In this document: positions 23,701 to 36,500 of the stretch, in pieces
Layout of the letters: the number at the start of each line of letters is the position of its first letter
Numbering within the stretch: position 1 is the stretch's first letter
Assembly (NCBI RefSeq): GCF_008831285.2
Contig: NC_045142.1
Coordinates: forward strand, 9,245,528-9,309,527
DNA from: Nymphaea colorata
Taxonomy: Eukaryota > Streptophyta > Magnoliopsida > Nymphaeales > Nymphaeaceae
Length of the DNA stretch: 64,000 nt
Direction of reading: 5' to 3'
Translations under genes and position numbers: made by a program
Notes under the pieces: model-generated
What the model was told of the DNA's origin: nothing
What the model saw: only the letters and a program-made list of their open reading frames with translations
Database searches by the model: none

Positions 23701-26700
23701 TATAGGTCTCTTATGGGCAAGCTTCTGTATGTCACTATGACTAGACCAGACATTAGTTTTGTTGTTGGGAATTTAAGTAAGTTTATGAAAAAACCTAGAA
23801 AAGTCCATTGGGATGTTGCATTGATGGTTTTGAAATATCTAAAGTCATCCCCGGGCAAGAGCCTCTTTCTCAAGAAAGGTGAATCTTTAAAAATTGTTGC
23901 TTACAGTGATGTTGACTATGCAGGGTCAGTTGATGACAGAAAATCCACTACAAGCTTCTGTATCTTTGTTGGGGGCAACCTCATATCATGGAGAAGAAAG
24001 AAGCAAAATATAGTTTCGAGTTCAAGTGCAGAATCTGAATATAGAGCAATGGCTCAAACGGCTACTCAGATGACTTGGGTTACATCTATACTAACAAATA
24101 TGAGTATTGAAGTTCCCCTTCCTATGAAAATGTACTGTGATAACAAGGCTGCCACTTACATTGCAAATAATCCAGTATTTCATGAGAGAACAAAACACAT
24201 AGAAGTCGATTGTCATTATGTTCAGGATCTTATACAAGGAAGTGTTGTGTCTACCAATGTTATAAAAGGCGTAGCGTATCGCGTATCGGTCGGGCCGACC
24301 TATACGCCGTATCGTAATGTAGGGTAACGTATCATAAAATTATTTTTTTAATTTTAAAAATATTTAAAAATCAGAAAAAAATAGACAAAAATCCTTAAAA
24401 ATCTGAAAAAAATGAACAAAAAATCAGAAATCAAGAAAAATAAAAAATGTATTCAAATATAAAAAAGATCATCATACATAAGGAATATTCATGTGTATAC
24501 TATCAACAATACATTCAAAAATAAAAAATCAAATACTCAAATTAACATAATAAGCATCCATCACAATTTTAAACTTGAAAATTTTATAAAATTTTAGGAC
24601 TTAGAGTCTTAAGACTTGGAGTTTTAGGACTTAGATTACATCACAATTTTATAAGTTCAAACATACAGTTATCATCCTTCATGATTCAATGATGATATCT
24701 CCCAAATTGATGAATTCTCGGTTAATTTTTATGAAAATAGGCAAAATTTCTCCCTCCTATGTCTATTGGAGTCTTTAAATAGAAGAAGAGAGAGAGGGAG
24801 GAGTGTTTAAACTTATAAAAAATAAGAAATTTTATGTTTTCTCCTGTATCGTACGATACGGGGGTGTATCGCCCGTATCATACGATACAGGCCCCATATC
24901 GTACGATACGCATGCATATCGTGTATCGAACACGTATCGTATAGGTTTCTTCAACCTATACGATACGTATTGTACGATACGCGTGCGTATCGTACGATAC
25001 GGATAACATTGGTGTCTACAGTTCATGTAGCTTCTGAAGATCAAGCAGCAGATATGTTTACTAAGGCTCTTCCTATTGGTGATTTCTCTAGATGTTGTAA
25101 CAAGCTGAGCATGATTGATATCTATGCTCCAGCTTGAGGGGGAGTGTTGAAATTAGAAAGTTTATACTTAAGTGTGGTAGTTTCCTAATCATTTAAAAGT
25201 TAGTCTTCTTTAGTCATTTATATCTTTATGTGTCTCTCTTGTGTAAAGACTCTAGCCGACCCCTATTCTCTCTTTAAATAAGATATTAGGGTTAGCAATA
25301 AAGGGACGATAGTTTATTCTCACTCTCTCTCTCTCTTTCTCTCGTTCTCTTTTGTTCCCCTCTCTTTTCTCCATCTTTTGTAACATCAAGTAAAGTCAAG
25401 CATTGAAAAGAATCAAAATTTTCATGACAGGAAGGCAAATAGTGCATAAGAGCTTACACCATCAGGATCATCAGACTTGCGGAGAGCTGTAACAATATCT
25501 GTCAATTGAGAAAATTTTCTTCTTAGATCCATATTGTCATCCGACATATCATATGGTTGAAGAGAAGATTCGCTAGAAGCTTCAGAGTCCCTGCTTTCAG
25601 CATCGTCACTATCTTCCGCATAACGATGTTCATTACATAATGCTGCTGGATCTACAATTTCATCAGGATCAACTAAAGTGGTCTCAGATAGCTTTACGCC
25701 ACTGACAGGTACTCTACTATCTAAATTCTTGCTCCTAGCATGTTTAGAGGATTCAGTCATCATATCATCATTTGTTTCGTGCCTGACATCATCAGGTTGA
25801 ATGTTCAATTCTGAGTCGAGCATAGGGAAAGACTGCTCAGTCTCTACTTTGTTTTCTGTCTCATGCACATCAATCTTAAGCCCTTTAATTTTAGAAGGGA
25901 GGCCAAATTCCCAATCAACTGTTTCTTCCTTACACCTATCATCAAGGAAAAGAGGATTTTTTGGATCAACTACTTTGGAGAATGCCAAAGCCACACTGCT
26001 GGCCATTGTTCGAATCAAATGGTCTGGGTTCTCCAATCTATCTGAAAATAAGCATTCAAGAGAGAAAAAGAAACACAATCAGCAAGATGCGAAACTTTCC
26101 TTACACCTGAACTCATTGAGTTTGATTTGTTGACTATACTGCTAACTCCTTGAAGAAGTAAGTGTGACACATCTATTGCATCAAGACTTTCTTTAGAAAG
26201 CTTTTCTAAAATGAGACCAACAGCAGCAGAGATATCTAAGAAATATTTCAGGAAGTCAACAAATGGAACCCGAGTGGAGCCGAAAAAAATATACAAGGAA
26301 AAAGGATACATGCTTGTTGATCCATGGGAGATGATTGCACGAACTCCTTTTGGGACCATAACTTGATTAAGCTTCCAAAAATCCCTAGAGAGCATTGAGT
26401 GGCATGTACCTCACGCATATTTGTAGAAGGTGCACATTGGAAGACAGCAAACTGCAATATCCATCTCAAGCAAGGGATGGGGAACACTTTCCGAAGTAAA
26501 AACTTCTCAGTGAACAGATTCCTGTACAACAAATAGAACACTCAAAAAGGATCATGAAGCATGTTGTCTAGGTCCACCAAAGCCACATATGACAAGAACA
26601 CATACTTATCATCCTTTACCTACAAACTAAGACCTTCTCAGCAACCATGGTTAAGAAATCATTTTGACAATCAAAACAACACAGGATAAGCACATCACAT

Positions 26701-29700
26701 GGCCATAACATTGTGAGGAAGAAGATAAGTACTTGTTCATTTTTCATCCTCATTCCATTTGCATTGACAGGCTGAATCACATAATCATTCCTTTTAGTGT
26801 CATGGTTCTATAATCTATATATTAATGAGCCCCATGTGACTCTTACAATAACTGCTTAGAAGAGGATGTCCGGATAATTCCCCAAACTACAGTTTCTTTG
26901 CAAGGTTTAGGGTAACATGAATATTTGTCAATCCATAATGATTGTGAACAAATTCCTTGAGTTAAGAAATAATAATTCATGCAGACGTAAGAATTAAAAG
27001 GTTAATTTCACCAAGGTTTTCATTTCTTGCATTTTTAAAACAAAAGAAAATATTTTTATAGGAAAACATGATGAGATTTTCAATTTATCGCCAAAAATAA
27101 ATTTCTCAAGATAATATAGTAGCATTATCACAAGAAAAGAAGGTTTTTTAAAGCAAACATTTTTTACACTTTAGAAGTGGCAAAGGTGTAAAAGGAGAGA
27201 GAGAGACACACACACAGGAAGGGAGGGATAGATTTTAAAAGTTGAATTTAGAAAAAGCTTGAAACTCTTGTCCTTGAAAGTTGAAATTTTAAACTTTGAA
27301 TCTTGTTGATGCATTTTTACAATTTCCAAAGCAATGATTTGCTGATAGCTTGGTGTAACACTATGACTTATTAGTTGTTGGCTAACTTATGGTGCTTACG
27401 GTTAGTATTGATTGTTATCTCGTCACATGTTACTTGTTAGTTATTGACTTGTTTGATAATTGTTACATTAGCTTGGCTACCAAATTGTAGTCTTAACAAT
27501 TTTAGCTTTTCATTTATTTTATTTGTACCTTTTTTGTGCTTGTTTATCTTACCTTGAAAATTCCAAAAACTTTCCTGAGAACGACAACCTCACTAGCAAA
27601 TATCTGAAAAAATCCTAACCAGTTAAAACCCAATAACAATATTTGTGACTGCTCTTCACCAGCACCATAGGAAACAATTCAGATACACATAATAAAGGCC
27701 TTACCAAAGCTGTTCAACTCAACACAGCGAGGACATCATTTTTGACAGCCAATCACAATATAAGTACCACAGTCCAACAAAACTTTCTTGCATTTTAAAC
27801 GGCAAGGCTTTTTTTGAATATAATATGACGAGCTTGAAAAATACAGGAAAATTACGATAAAAATACTGTCAATCTTTACAAAATTAAAAAAATAAAAATG
27901 ATGGGAAAATAAAATAAGTGAGAAACTAATAACATAAACATCAAAAATAAGAAGATTTGCAACAAAAAAAAAATTAGAAAATGAAAAAAACAGATTGGAA
28001 TTAAAAAAAAACATGAAAAAGACGAATAAAATGAAAAAACGGAAAAAATGTGAGAAAAAAAAAGAAACAAAGCGTTTTTTTTGTGTTTTTTGCATTTTAA
28101 CAAATGGCGTCTTTTTTTAGTTTTAAACGGCTAATTTATTTACGCATTTTTTCATGTTTTGTTCGAGGAAAAATGCATTTTTTGTGACTATGATAAGTAC
28201 TTTATGCCATGCAAAGCCTTAAATAGTTAAATGGTATTTCTTAGCCAGTACACCCACCTTCATGCCCATATGGTAGTGGTGATGCTGGTTCCTCCTAGGC
28301 TCTTGTAACTAGGGCTGGATCCAAATAGCATGTATCTGGATTCTAAGCTTGCTTCAAATTAACAAGAGCACATTCATGTTCGGGCTATATACTTAAATCA
28401 CCCAAGCAAAAGCATGGTTGTTCCCCTAGATGTTCAGGATATGAGCATGAGGCTCTTATACATACATACAAATATACAAACACAAGACTTCATAATCAGG
28501 TCTGCAAAAAAATTATGAAATCTTGATTGAATGAAAAGTTGAAAGGACAATAAGCTGTATTAGTACCAGTGCACTCAGAAATAGAGCTGAAGAAAGTGAA
28601 TAGATGGAAAAGGAAGTCAAATGCCAGCCTTTCATGCCTTAGTATGCCTCCAGTCCTAGCAGCATAAGATTCCACAGTTTCCCACCATATTCAGGCCTCT
28701 CTTTCAACTTCATTGGCAGCACAATTACTCATTTACAGTTATGAAGTTCTGTCCTTAATGAATATTAACAAGGGGATCCATTTGTCTCAGTGGCAGCAAT
28801 GACATTTGGAGCTATGTAACTAAAATTGCACATCCAAGATACAAACAGCATACACATGTAATGCAAAAATAAACATGGGAAAACAGTCATCCACACCACC
28901 AAGTTCTGTAATGTGATCTATACACAGGTACGAATATGACCTTGTTGCCAGATCATGCTTAAGAGCTTTAGAAAAGAGAATCTGGAGTACGCCATATGCT
29001 TCTTCATCATTAATTTGCCTTCTGAACATCAGAAGCAACAATCCTTCAGAAAATTTTTCTACAGCATATGAGTCTTTTATTGCTCTGACCAAACCTTGCC
29101 AAACTACCACTCTGGAATTTGATTCCGTCAAACGTGAGGAATCAACATTGGCTAATAAACATCCACGCACATCGTTCAGTATAGAAAGAAACATCTCATG
29201 AAGTAGGATATCTGTAAGGAAAAAAGAGATCCACTTTCAGAACCATTTATTCCTTAGATTATAGATATAAGAATTATTCATCTATAGCCCCTCCAACTTC
29301 CCATTTATTGAACCAATATAAGTCCCCCGATAAAAGGACAAAGACTAGAAGTCATGAGAAACATAAAATTGGGCTTACAGCAACTATAAGCTATGACAGC
29401 AGTTTAAAAGGTGCCTCCCACAAAGACAAACAGCAATCTCCTCACAAACAAAGAGCTTTACAAATCACAACCTCAAGAACCACAAACAAACTTTAAAGAA
29501 TGTACAAAGAAATTAAACAAAATGTGTTCAATTTTTTAAGAAACGCTCAGCAAACACAAACAGCTGAAAAATGAATCATGTCGACAGAATGAGAGGGCTA
29601 GCCACTTGCTCACCCAATGTACAGAAAATCCAGCTGCATGGCTAGCCAACAGGTGGCAACTGTCGGTTGTCATTTGACAAAAATAACAGAAAAAATAAAA

Positions 29701-30498
29701 AAATAAAAATAAAAAAAACCAAGAAAATAAGAAAACAATAAATATGTAAATTGCAAAGCGTAGATAAAATTATAAACATATATATCACAAAATATATGTA
29801 GCTACCCAGGTTTGGTAAAAAAACAGAAAGCTTTTCTGCGGAGAGAAGAATGAATAAAAGCAAAAAAAAAACTATTGTTAAAGCACAAACCAAAGGTATC
29901 AATAAGTGTTCCAAACTGATCAATGATGTTCATAACTTAAGACCAAAGTCATAAAATATAAAACCTAGTAACCAATCAAACCTTCTTAAATTTTAACATG
30001 GGGAAGAGATACGTGATGGTCATAAAGTGGTTTTGATTGATGTCTTTATCTCAGGAACAAAAGGAACAAGAAATAACACAAACAGATACACTAAAAAGAT
30101 TACCAAAAAACCATAGTCAGCGAACGGCAAATTACAGAACTAACAATCAATAACTAAAGCTCTGGAATTAGAGCTTATGTGACAATTGGTGGAGCCACTC
30201 TTTAACCAACAGGTTACAAGTCTAAACCCTAAAAGTTCTATATCTTCACAAGCACCAACATAAATTGCAAACTAAATCATCAAAAACAGAAGGTAGACAC
30301 AGGTTGGTCAAGGCCTTAAAAGCCCAGATGGGATGAGTCGCTCCAACTCTATCCAAGTTGTTGTGTACATATTCTACGATATTAAGAATGTTGGACTCAA
30401 ATGTATATGTATATTTCACACATTATGTCTGCATATATTCTGTATATAAAAAGAGAAAGGTAGGTAACCTTCAATTTTCAGCCTGGTAGTTGATCCAC

Positions 30499-30545
<47 letters not shown>

Positions 30546-33500
30546 ACCCAAAAGATAGAGTTTGGGAGCGATAGTTTGGGTTTTATAGCTCATTTCTAAC
30601 TTCTGAAGAGGGAAAATCCGTAAAACATAGAAACAGCCTGGTTTTACCTTTCACAACAGGTTTTTAGTTTTCCAAGATTTATCCAGAATTTGTTTAAAAA
30701 ATGATAGAAAAATAATCATCAAATGTACCAAATTCTGGATAACTAAAGGGACCAACTCGGTCAGAATGACTTGCAGCTAACTAATCCCAAAACGGGCCCT
30801 GCTGACTTTGATGGTAGGGACTAGCATGCTAAATATTGACTAGCACCATTTGTCCCTATTTTGGCAATTTGCAACTAAGGAGTAAGGACATTTGAAAAGC
30901 CTTTATTTCAACTCTTTCAAGGATGTAGAAATGTATGTTTTCTATAATGTCATATATATCAAGTTCTTATAACATTTTCAACTTCACAAAAAGAGGGGGG
31001 GAACCCCTAAAGATCTCAAACATAACTTGAATAGAATTTCTGGAAATAATGATGCAGGTTTTATTTTTCAGCAGTCCTCGAGAGGTTTCTTAACTTAAGA
31101 CAAAGAACGTCATTGTTTCTAGAAGGCTTTTTTAATTTTCAAGGCAGTCCATCAAGACAATGTAAAAGAATAGATGCATGGAATCTTCTAATGCAAAATG
31201 AAAAATGGAAGGCAATAAAATTTCAACCAAGAATCGCAAATATCATCCTACAACAAAAGCAGCATTAACTTTGCTCTGGTGCAATTCTGATATCATGTTG
31301 GCAAAAATGGCACTCCCATTACCTGCTGAACCACGTCTACAAATGCGAGAAATCAACTGACTAATAAATGAAAAAGCACCATTTGAAGCAGAAGATAAAT
31401 CTTCTCCTCCAGAAACCGCTAGAACACTGTCTTTGATTACAGCAAGAATCTGAATAGAAACTTGCCTGAAGAACCAACTGGAAAGCTTTCTTAAGAATAA
31501 ACTTGGATTATCATTCTGGAATAAACACGTGAAAAAAGAAAATGCACTACAATGTGAAACCTGACAAGGTATGGTTCTTGCATATACATTCCAAATCATT
31601 ACAATGTGAAAGTTGCCAAGATATAGTTCCTGCATGTGCATTCGTCTGGAAGAAATGGTTGGCTCAAACAAATTTGTTATATAAGGCATCCAAATATGAA
31701 CTGAAAATTTGTGCACTGTGACATGTCTAGGATATAAGTAAATGGCAGAGATGAAAGCTAAAAATTTTGGAACAGAATCTCCCATTGCTTGATCAACCTG
31801 GACACTATACTTCCATCCACAGATCAAACATCAAGACTAAGTCCTCTAATTGGAAAGGATATAGAAGGTCAAAGGATTTCGACATGGATAGTTTACATCA
31901 GCAGGACAGGATTTGCTAGGTCTCTACCAATCAGCATAAAGAAACAGGAGTGATGATGAAGGAGCAGATATACAATCCCCATTACCGATGCATGGATCAT
32001 GACCTATCTCTTGTATTATATACTAATCTTTCAGTACAGGAAAAGAGAAACAATTGCCTGCTGTATAGAACAGAAATGCAGTAATGTCACATGAGATAAT
32101 AAACATGCCATACTTAAACAAATACTCGTAGCCATACTTAAACAAATACTCGTCTCTCAGATCTGAACCAGATTCAAAAGAAAATGGATCCAGATCTGGA
32201 ACATCTCAATAGCATCCGTTAAGAAGTGCATAGTTTTGAACCCTCGAAATATTGCCCTTCAAAACTAAAACTTCTGCTTTTCCAGGCCTTTCATGAATAA
32301 ATTAGCCACTTAATTTTCAATTCAATGACAATGAAGCTCAATCTTTTTGTCTTCAACGTTCTGCATCATGAAATCATCAATCTCTCAATGTGTTTCATCT
32401 GACTGTGAGGGATGAGATTGAAAGATATTTGTAGAGCAGTTAAATTGTTAAAAAATAGGGTTAATCTTGCAATAGATACTCCCAATTCAGTCAACAAATA
32501 TCCAGTCCATGTGACCTTGGTTGTTATAGGCTTATAGCAGTCATAGATCTATTTCTGTTTTCTCTCCGCTCCAAGACACTAGATCCACTCTAATAAAAAT
32601 ATAACAACTAGAGATCAATTGTCTTACATCAGGATGCTACACAATTTGCAGATGCATAGGCAATGATATTAAGTGTGGCATTTTTTAAATGTTGATTCAT
32701 TCAATAACTATATACAAGAGAAGGAGGAGATTGGGAGAGACAAAACAAACAAAGCAATAGTGAGAAGCAGATCTATTTGACATGCTTACATAAATATTAC
32801 AATTATTAGGGTACATTAATACCCTTGTATATTATAAATATATTACAAGAGCGCCATTAATGGGGTGCTGACTGATCAAGTACATATTAAACTGCTTGGA
32901 TCACACCCAATTGGATTTGTTAGAATATGTTGTTATGGGAACCGGGTCCATATCTGGACCCGGTTCTATGGGGCGCGGGTACCGAGGCGGGCTCGGTACC
33001 CTAGGCGGCTTCTCCTCTCTCCCTCTTTATATTGTCACTTGTGTTTAGTGTTGAATTAAGTGAAATATAATTTTCTCTCTCCTAGGGTTGCGGTGAGCCC
33101 CTAGGTCAAAGCCTCCCCGTGGTTTTTCACCTCTTTCTGAGGTTTTCCACGTAGATTGTGTGTTTGTTCTCCACTCTCTCTCTTTGTGGTTCGTGTTTCT
33201 ACATGGTATCAGAGCCAGAGGAGTTGGAGAAGCGTTTTTTCCGAGGATCGTCAAGTTTTTTCGTCGCCCGACGCCGTTGAAGTTCCGGCGCCGCTGCTGC
33301 CCGTTTGTTCCGCCGCCGCTGTCCTTTGTTCCGCCGCCGCCGTCCTCTGTTCCGGCGCCGCTGCTGCACTTGTGACGTCGCCCTGCTCTGCCGCCGCCGT
33401 CCTTTTGTTCCGCCGCCGCCGTCCTCTGTTGCGCCTCCGCGGTCCTCCGTTCGGCCCGTTCTTTGTTTCTGCCACCGTGGGTGGCCTCTGTGTTGCGCCG

Positions 33501-36500
33501 TCGCCTGCTTTCCGTTGCCGCTGCCTCATTCCCGCCGCCGTCGCCGCTGCCTCCTTCCCGTCGCCGTTGCCTCATTCCCGCTGCTGTGCCTCTTGTTGCT
33601 GTGTGCTTGTTTGTGATGGCAGAAGCGATGGGGACTCAAAAAGATGCCGTTCTTGACACGGGCAGCGCCTCCAAGACTGAGAACGTGCCGCTCCAGGTCA
33701 CCTCCATCCGTCTGACCAAGGACAATTACCTATCTTGGTCTGCCGCTCTCGAGATTGGGATTACTAGCCGTGGGCGTCTCTCTTACATCACTGGCGACAA
33801 ACCTGCGCCCATCAAATCTGATCCTCAATGGGCAACGTGGGCGTTGGAGGACAGCCAAGTGAAGGTGTGGATTATCAGCTCCGTGTCATCCGATATCCAG
33901 CCCCTCATTCTGCGGAAGCCGACCTCTTTTGATATGTGGACTGTGCTTGCAAAGATGTATGGTCGCAAGAAGCGACATCTGCGCACCTATCAGATTAAAC
34001 GCAGTATTTACTCTCTGACACAGGGTGATTTATCTGTTGCTGCCTTCTATGCTGCCCTGAAGACCAAATGGGAGGAGCTAGATTATCATGTGACTGATGA
34101 GTGGACGTGCGGTTCAGATCATTCCCTCTACTGGGAAAAGGAATGGATGGACCGTACGTTTCTGTTTCTGGGAGGCCTGCGGGATGAATTTGAGTCTATT
34201 CGTAGCCAGATTCTTAATGGTGATGAGATTCCGGGGATAGAGGAAGTATATGCTCGTGTTGAGTCTGAAGAACAACGTCGCCAGGTGATGCATCTTGACA
34301 CTGGTCATGGCCCTTCTGCCTTTGTCAGCCGTGCCTCAGGGACTGGGCAGCGTCCTGCCCGACATTGCACTCATTGCCACAAGTTGGGGCATTCGGTGGA
34401 TTTCTGTTGGGATCTTCATCCCGAGAAGAGACTGGTCAGAGGTCGTCCTCTCTCTGGCAAGCGTAGCCCTACTGTGTCTGATTCCAGTCAGAGCAATTCT
34501 TCTAGTGGTGCAAAGTCCAAGTTGTCTCCTGCTCAACTCAAGGAGCTACAGGCGTACATCAGCCGTCTATCTACTACCCCTGAGGAGTCCTCCACGTCTG
34601 AAGGGGCTCAGCTAGCCCAAGCCCTCGTTGCCTCGACTGATCAAGGTAACCCTTCTCTTGGTGATTGGATTGTTGATAGTGGAGCCACTCACCACATGAC
34701 AGGGGACTCTAAACTCTTTCAAGAATATCAACTTTCCTCTGGCAAGCAACGCGTGTCTATGGCAGATGGGTCTTCTATCTCTGTAGCTGGGAAAGGGAGC
34801 TTGTCCCTGCTGAACAAATACCATCTCCACAATGCCCTGCATGTTCCAAATATTCCTGTGAACTTACTCTCTGTCAGCAGTATTACTAAAGAATTAAACT
34901 GTAATCTAATTTTCTCTGCTGATCATTGTTCCCTGCAGGACTTGGTGACGGGGAAGAAGATTGGGATTGGTTCGGTTACTGATGGGCTCTACAGGCTGCC
35001 GGTACAAGTTGCTTCAGCGTTGATTTCTGCCACGAGTGGTCACTTGTCTGGTGTGAATGATAGATCTACTGTTCTGCGATGGCACGAGCGTCTTGGACAT
35101 CTCCCCTTCCAGTTAATAAAGAAGTTGTTTCCTCATTTGTTTGCTTCTGTCTCCATTGACTCCTTCGCTTGTGAAGTGTGTCAATTGGCTAAACATGTCA
35201 GGGCTTCATACCCTATTTGTTTGAATAAATCCACTCATCCGTTTGCCTTAGTTCATTCCGATGTTTGGGGTCCTTCTGGAGTACCCACGTGTGGTGGTTG
35301 TCACTATTTTTTGACGCTTATTGATGATTACTCTAGATGTACGTTCGTGTACTTGTTGCGAGAACGTAGTGAGGTTCCAGCAGTTGTGAAAAACTTTGTT
35401 GCCTTTGTTGAGACTCAATTCCATACTACTGTTCAAGCTTTCCGTACGGATAATGCAAGAGAATATGTCTCTCAATCCCTTGATGAATTCTTGAAAGGAA
35501 AGGGTATTGTTCATGAAACCTCTTGTAGTTATACCCCTCCTCAGAATGGTATAGCTGAACGTAAAAATCGTCATCTATTGAATGTTACCCGGGCCATTAT
35601 GTTCCAACGTCATGTCCCGAAGCGGTATTGGGGTGATGCACTTCTCACTAGTGCACATCTCATTAACCGTATGCCTACTAGAGTGCTGGATGGTCAGTCT
35701 CCTTATTCTACCCTGTGGCCTACTCAGAATCCGTGGCCTCTTACTCCTCGTGTCTTTGGGTGCAGTTGTTTTGTGCATAATCATAGCCCTACTCTCAAAA
35801 AACTTGATCCCCGGTCTATTAAAGGAGTTTTCTTGGGGTACTCTTCCACTCAGAAGGGGTATAAATGTGTGGATCCCACTACTTCCAAAGTATATGTTTC
35901 GAGGGATGTCACATTTCATGAACATGAGTCGTATTTTCCGGTGAATACTCTTCAGGGGGAGTGTCTTGGGAACAAAGGGGAAGAGTATTCCTCTAATCAG
36001 CTGATTCAGTTTATGGAGTTTTTGGATTACAAGGTTAGTCCCAGTGTGATTGACACGGTCACGGTCAGTAATGAGAAGGGCAGTCATATGGAAGGGGTCA
36101 CGGTGGATGCTCAGCCCACTGTTGCCCGGGATCACTTGTTTGGCAAGGTTTATGTCAGAAAGGAGAAAGCTACTATGGAAGATGTTGGTGATGAGGATAG
36201 AACCAATCCCAATCTTGTGATCTCCCCGGATGACCCAAGTTCATCGAATGAAGAGCTCCCTATTGCTTTGCGCAAAGGCACCAGGTCATGTACTTCTCAC
36301 CCTATTCAGAGATTTGTTTCTTATGCTAAGCTCAGTACAAATTACAAATGTTTTATCACAACCTTATCCAAAGTTGTTATTCCCAGGTCGGTGGATGATG
36401 CTAAGGATGATCCCAAGTGGTTACATGCTATGACGGAGGAGATGGGTGCGTTAGCTAAGAACAAAACATGGGAAGTTGTTGATATCCCTAAAGGGACACA

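Larger units (their letters stand above)
20994..25139 (+). pseudogene. Degenerate Copia gag-pol of element B
   Basis: The reading starts [10 protein letters not shown] at 20994 and reaches the protease motif [13 protein letters not shown] after only about 65 residues. Most of gag and the zinc knuckle are therefore absent. GAG-pre-integrase and integrase follow with stops (HVDVWGPS ends in a stop at 21797), then [12 protein letters not shown]. The RT region is broken by a 55-bp tandem duplication at 22,984-23,093. From 23188 a long frame carries [29 protein letters not shown] and RNase H ([28 protein letters not shown]). RNase H is cut by the hAT-like insertion and resumes at 25,012 with [20 protein letters not shown] to the stop at 25,137. 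No functional protein. Confidence 0.9.
19742..25385 (+). mobile_element. Ty1/Copia LTR retrotransposon B (defective)
   Basis: Left LTR 19742-19978 and right LTR 25145-25385 both start TGTTGAAATTAGAAAG and are flanked by TCAAG duplications. A primer-binding sequence TATCAGAGCC follows the left LTR and a polypurine tract (ttgagggggag) precedes the right. The LTRs differ by several substitutions and small indels, so the copy is not recent. The coding region lacks most of gag, is frameshifted, and is interrupted by the hAT-like element at 24255-25011. It lies antisense to TELO2. Confidence 0.93.
19653..25457 (-). other. TELO2 intron 8, expanded by Copia element B
   Basis: This intron is 5,805 bp. 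Removing element B (19742-25385) and one copy of its TCAAG target duplication leaves about 156 bp, similar to the 65-78 bp introns 6, 7 and 9. Nearly all of its length is therefore transposon. Confidence 0.85.

Noticed and set aside
24243-24327. C-terminal tail on Copia B RNase H ([15 protein letters not shown]...)
   Set aside because: The tail is encoded by the hAT-like insertion; the true RNase H sequence resumes after the 8-bp duplication at 25,012.
27736-28103. Phe-rich membrane-like frames on the minus strand
   Set aside because: Produced by an A-rich tract within TELO2 intron 5; low complexity, no start context or family match.
31243-31322. Extension of the TELO2 exon past 31,323 (residues after RICRRGSAG)
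   Set aside because: Using the GCAG|GTAATG donor gives the correct phase with the next exon and restores RRGSADILLHE, typical of plant TELO2. The extension has no phase-compatible donor.
33045-33575. 176-residue Arg/Gly-rich frame on the minus strand opposite the Copia A leader
   Set aside because: It is the complement of CG-rich leader repeats, without motifs and overlapping the LTR.
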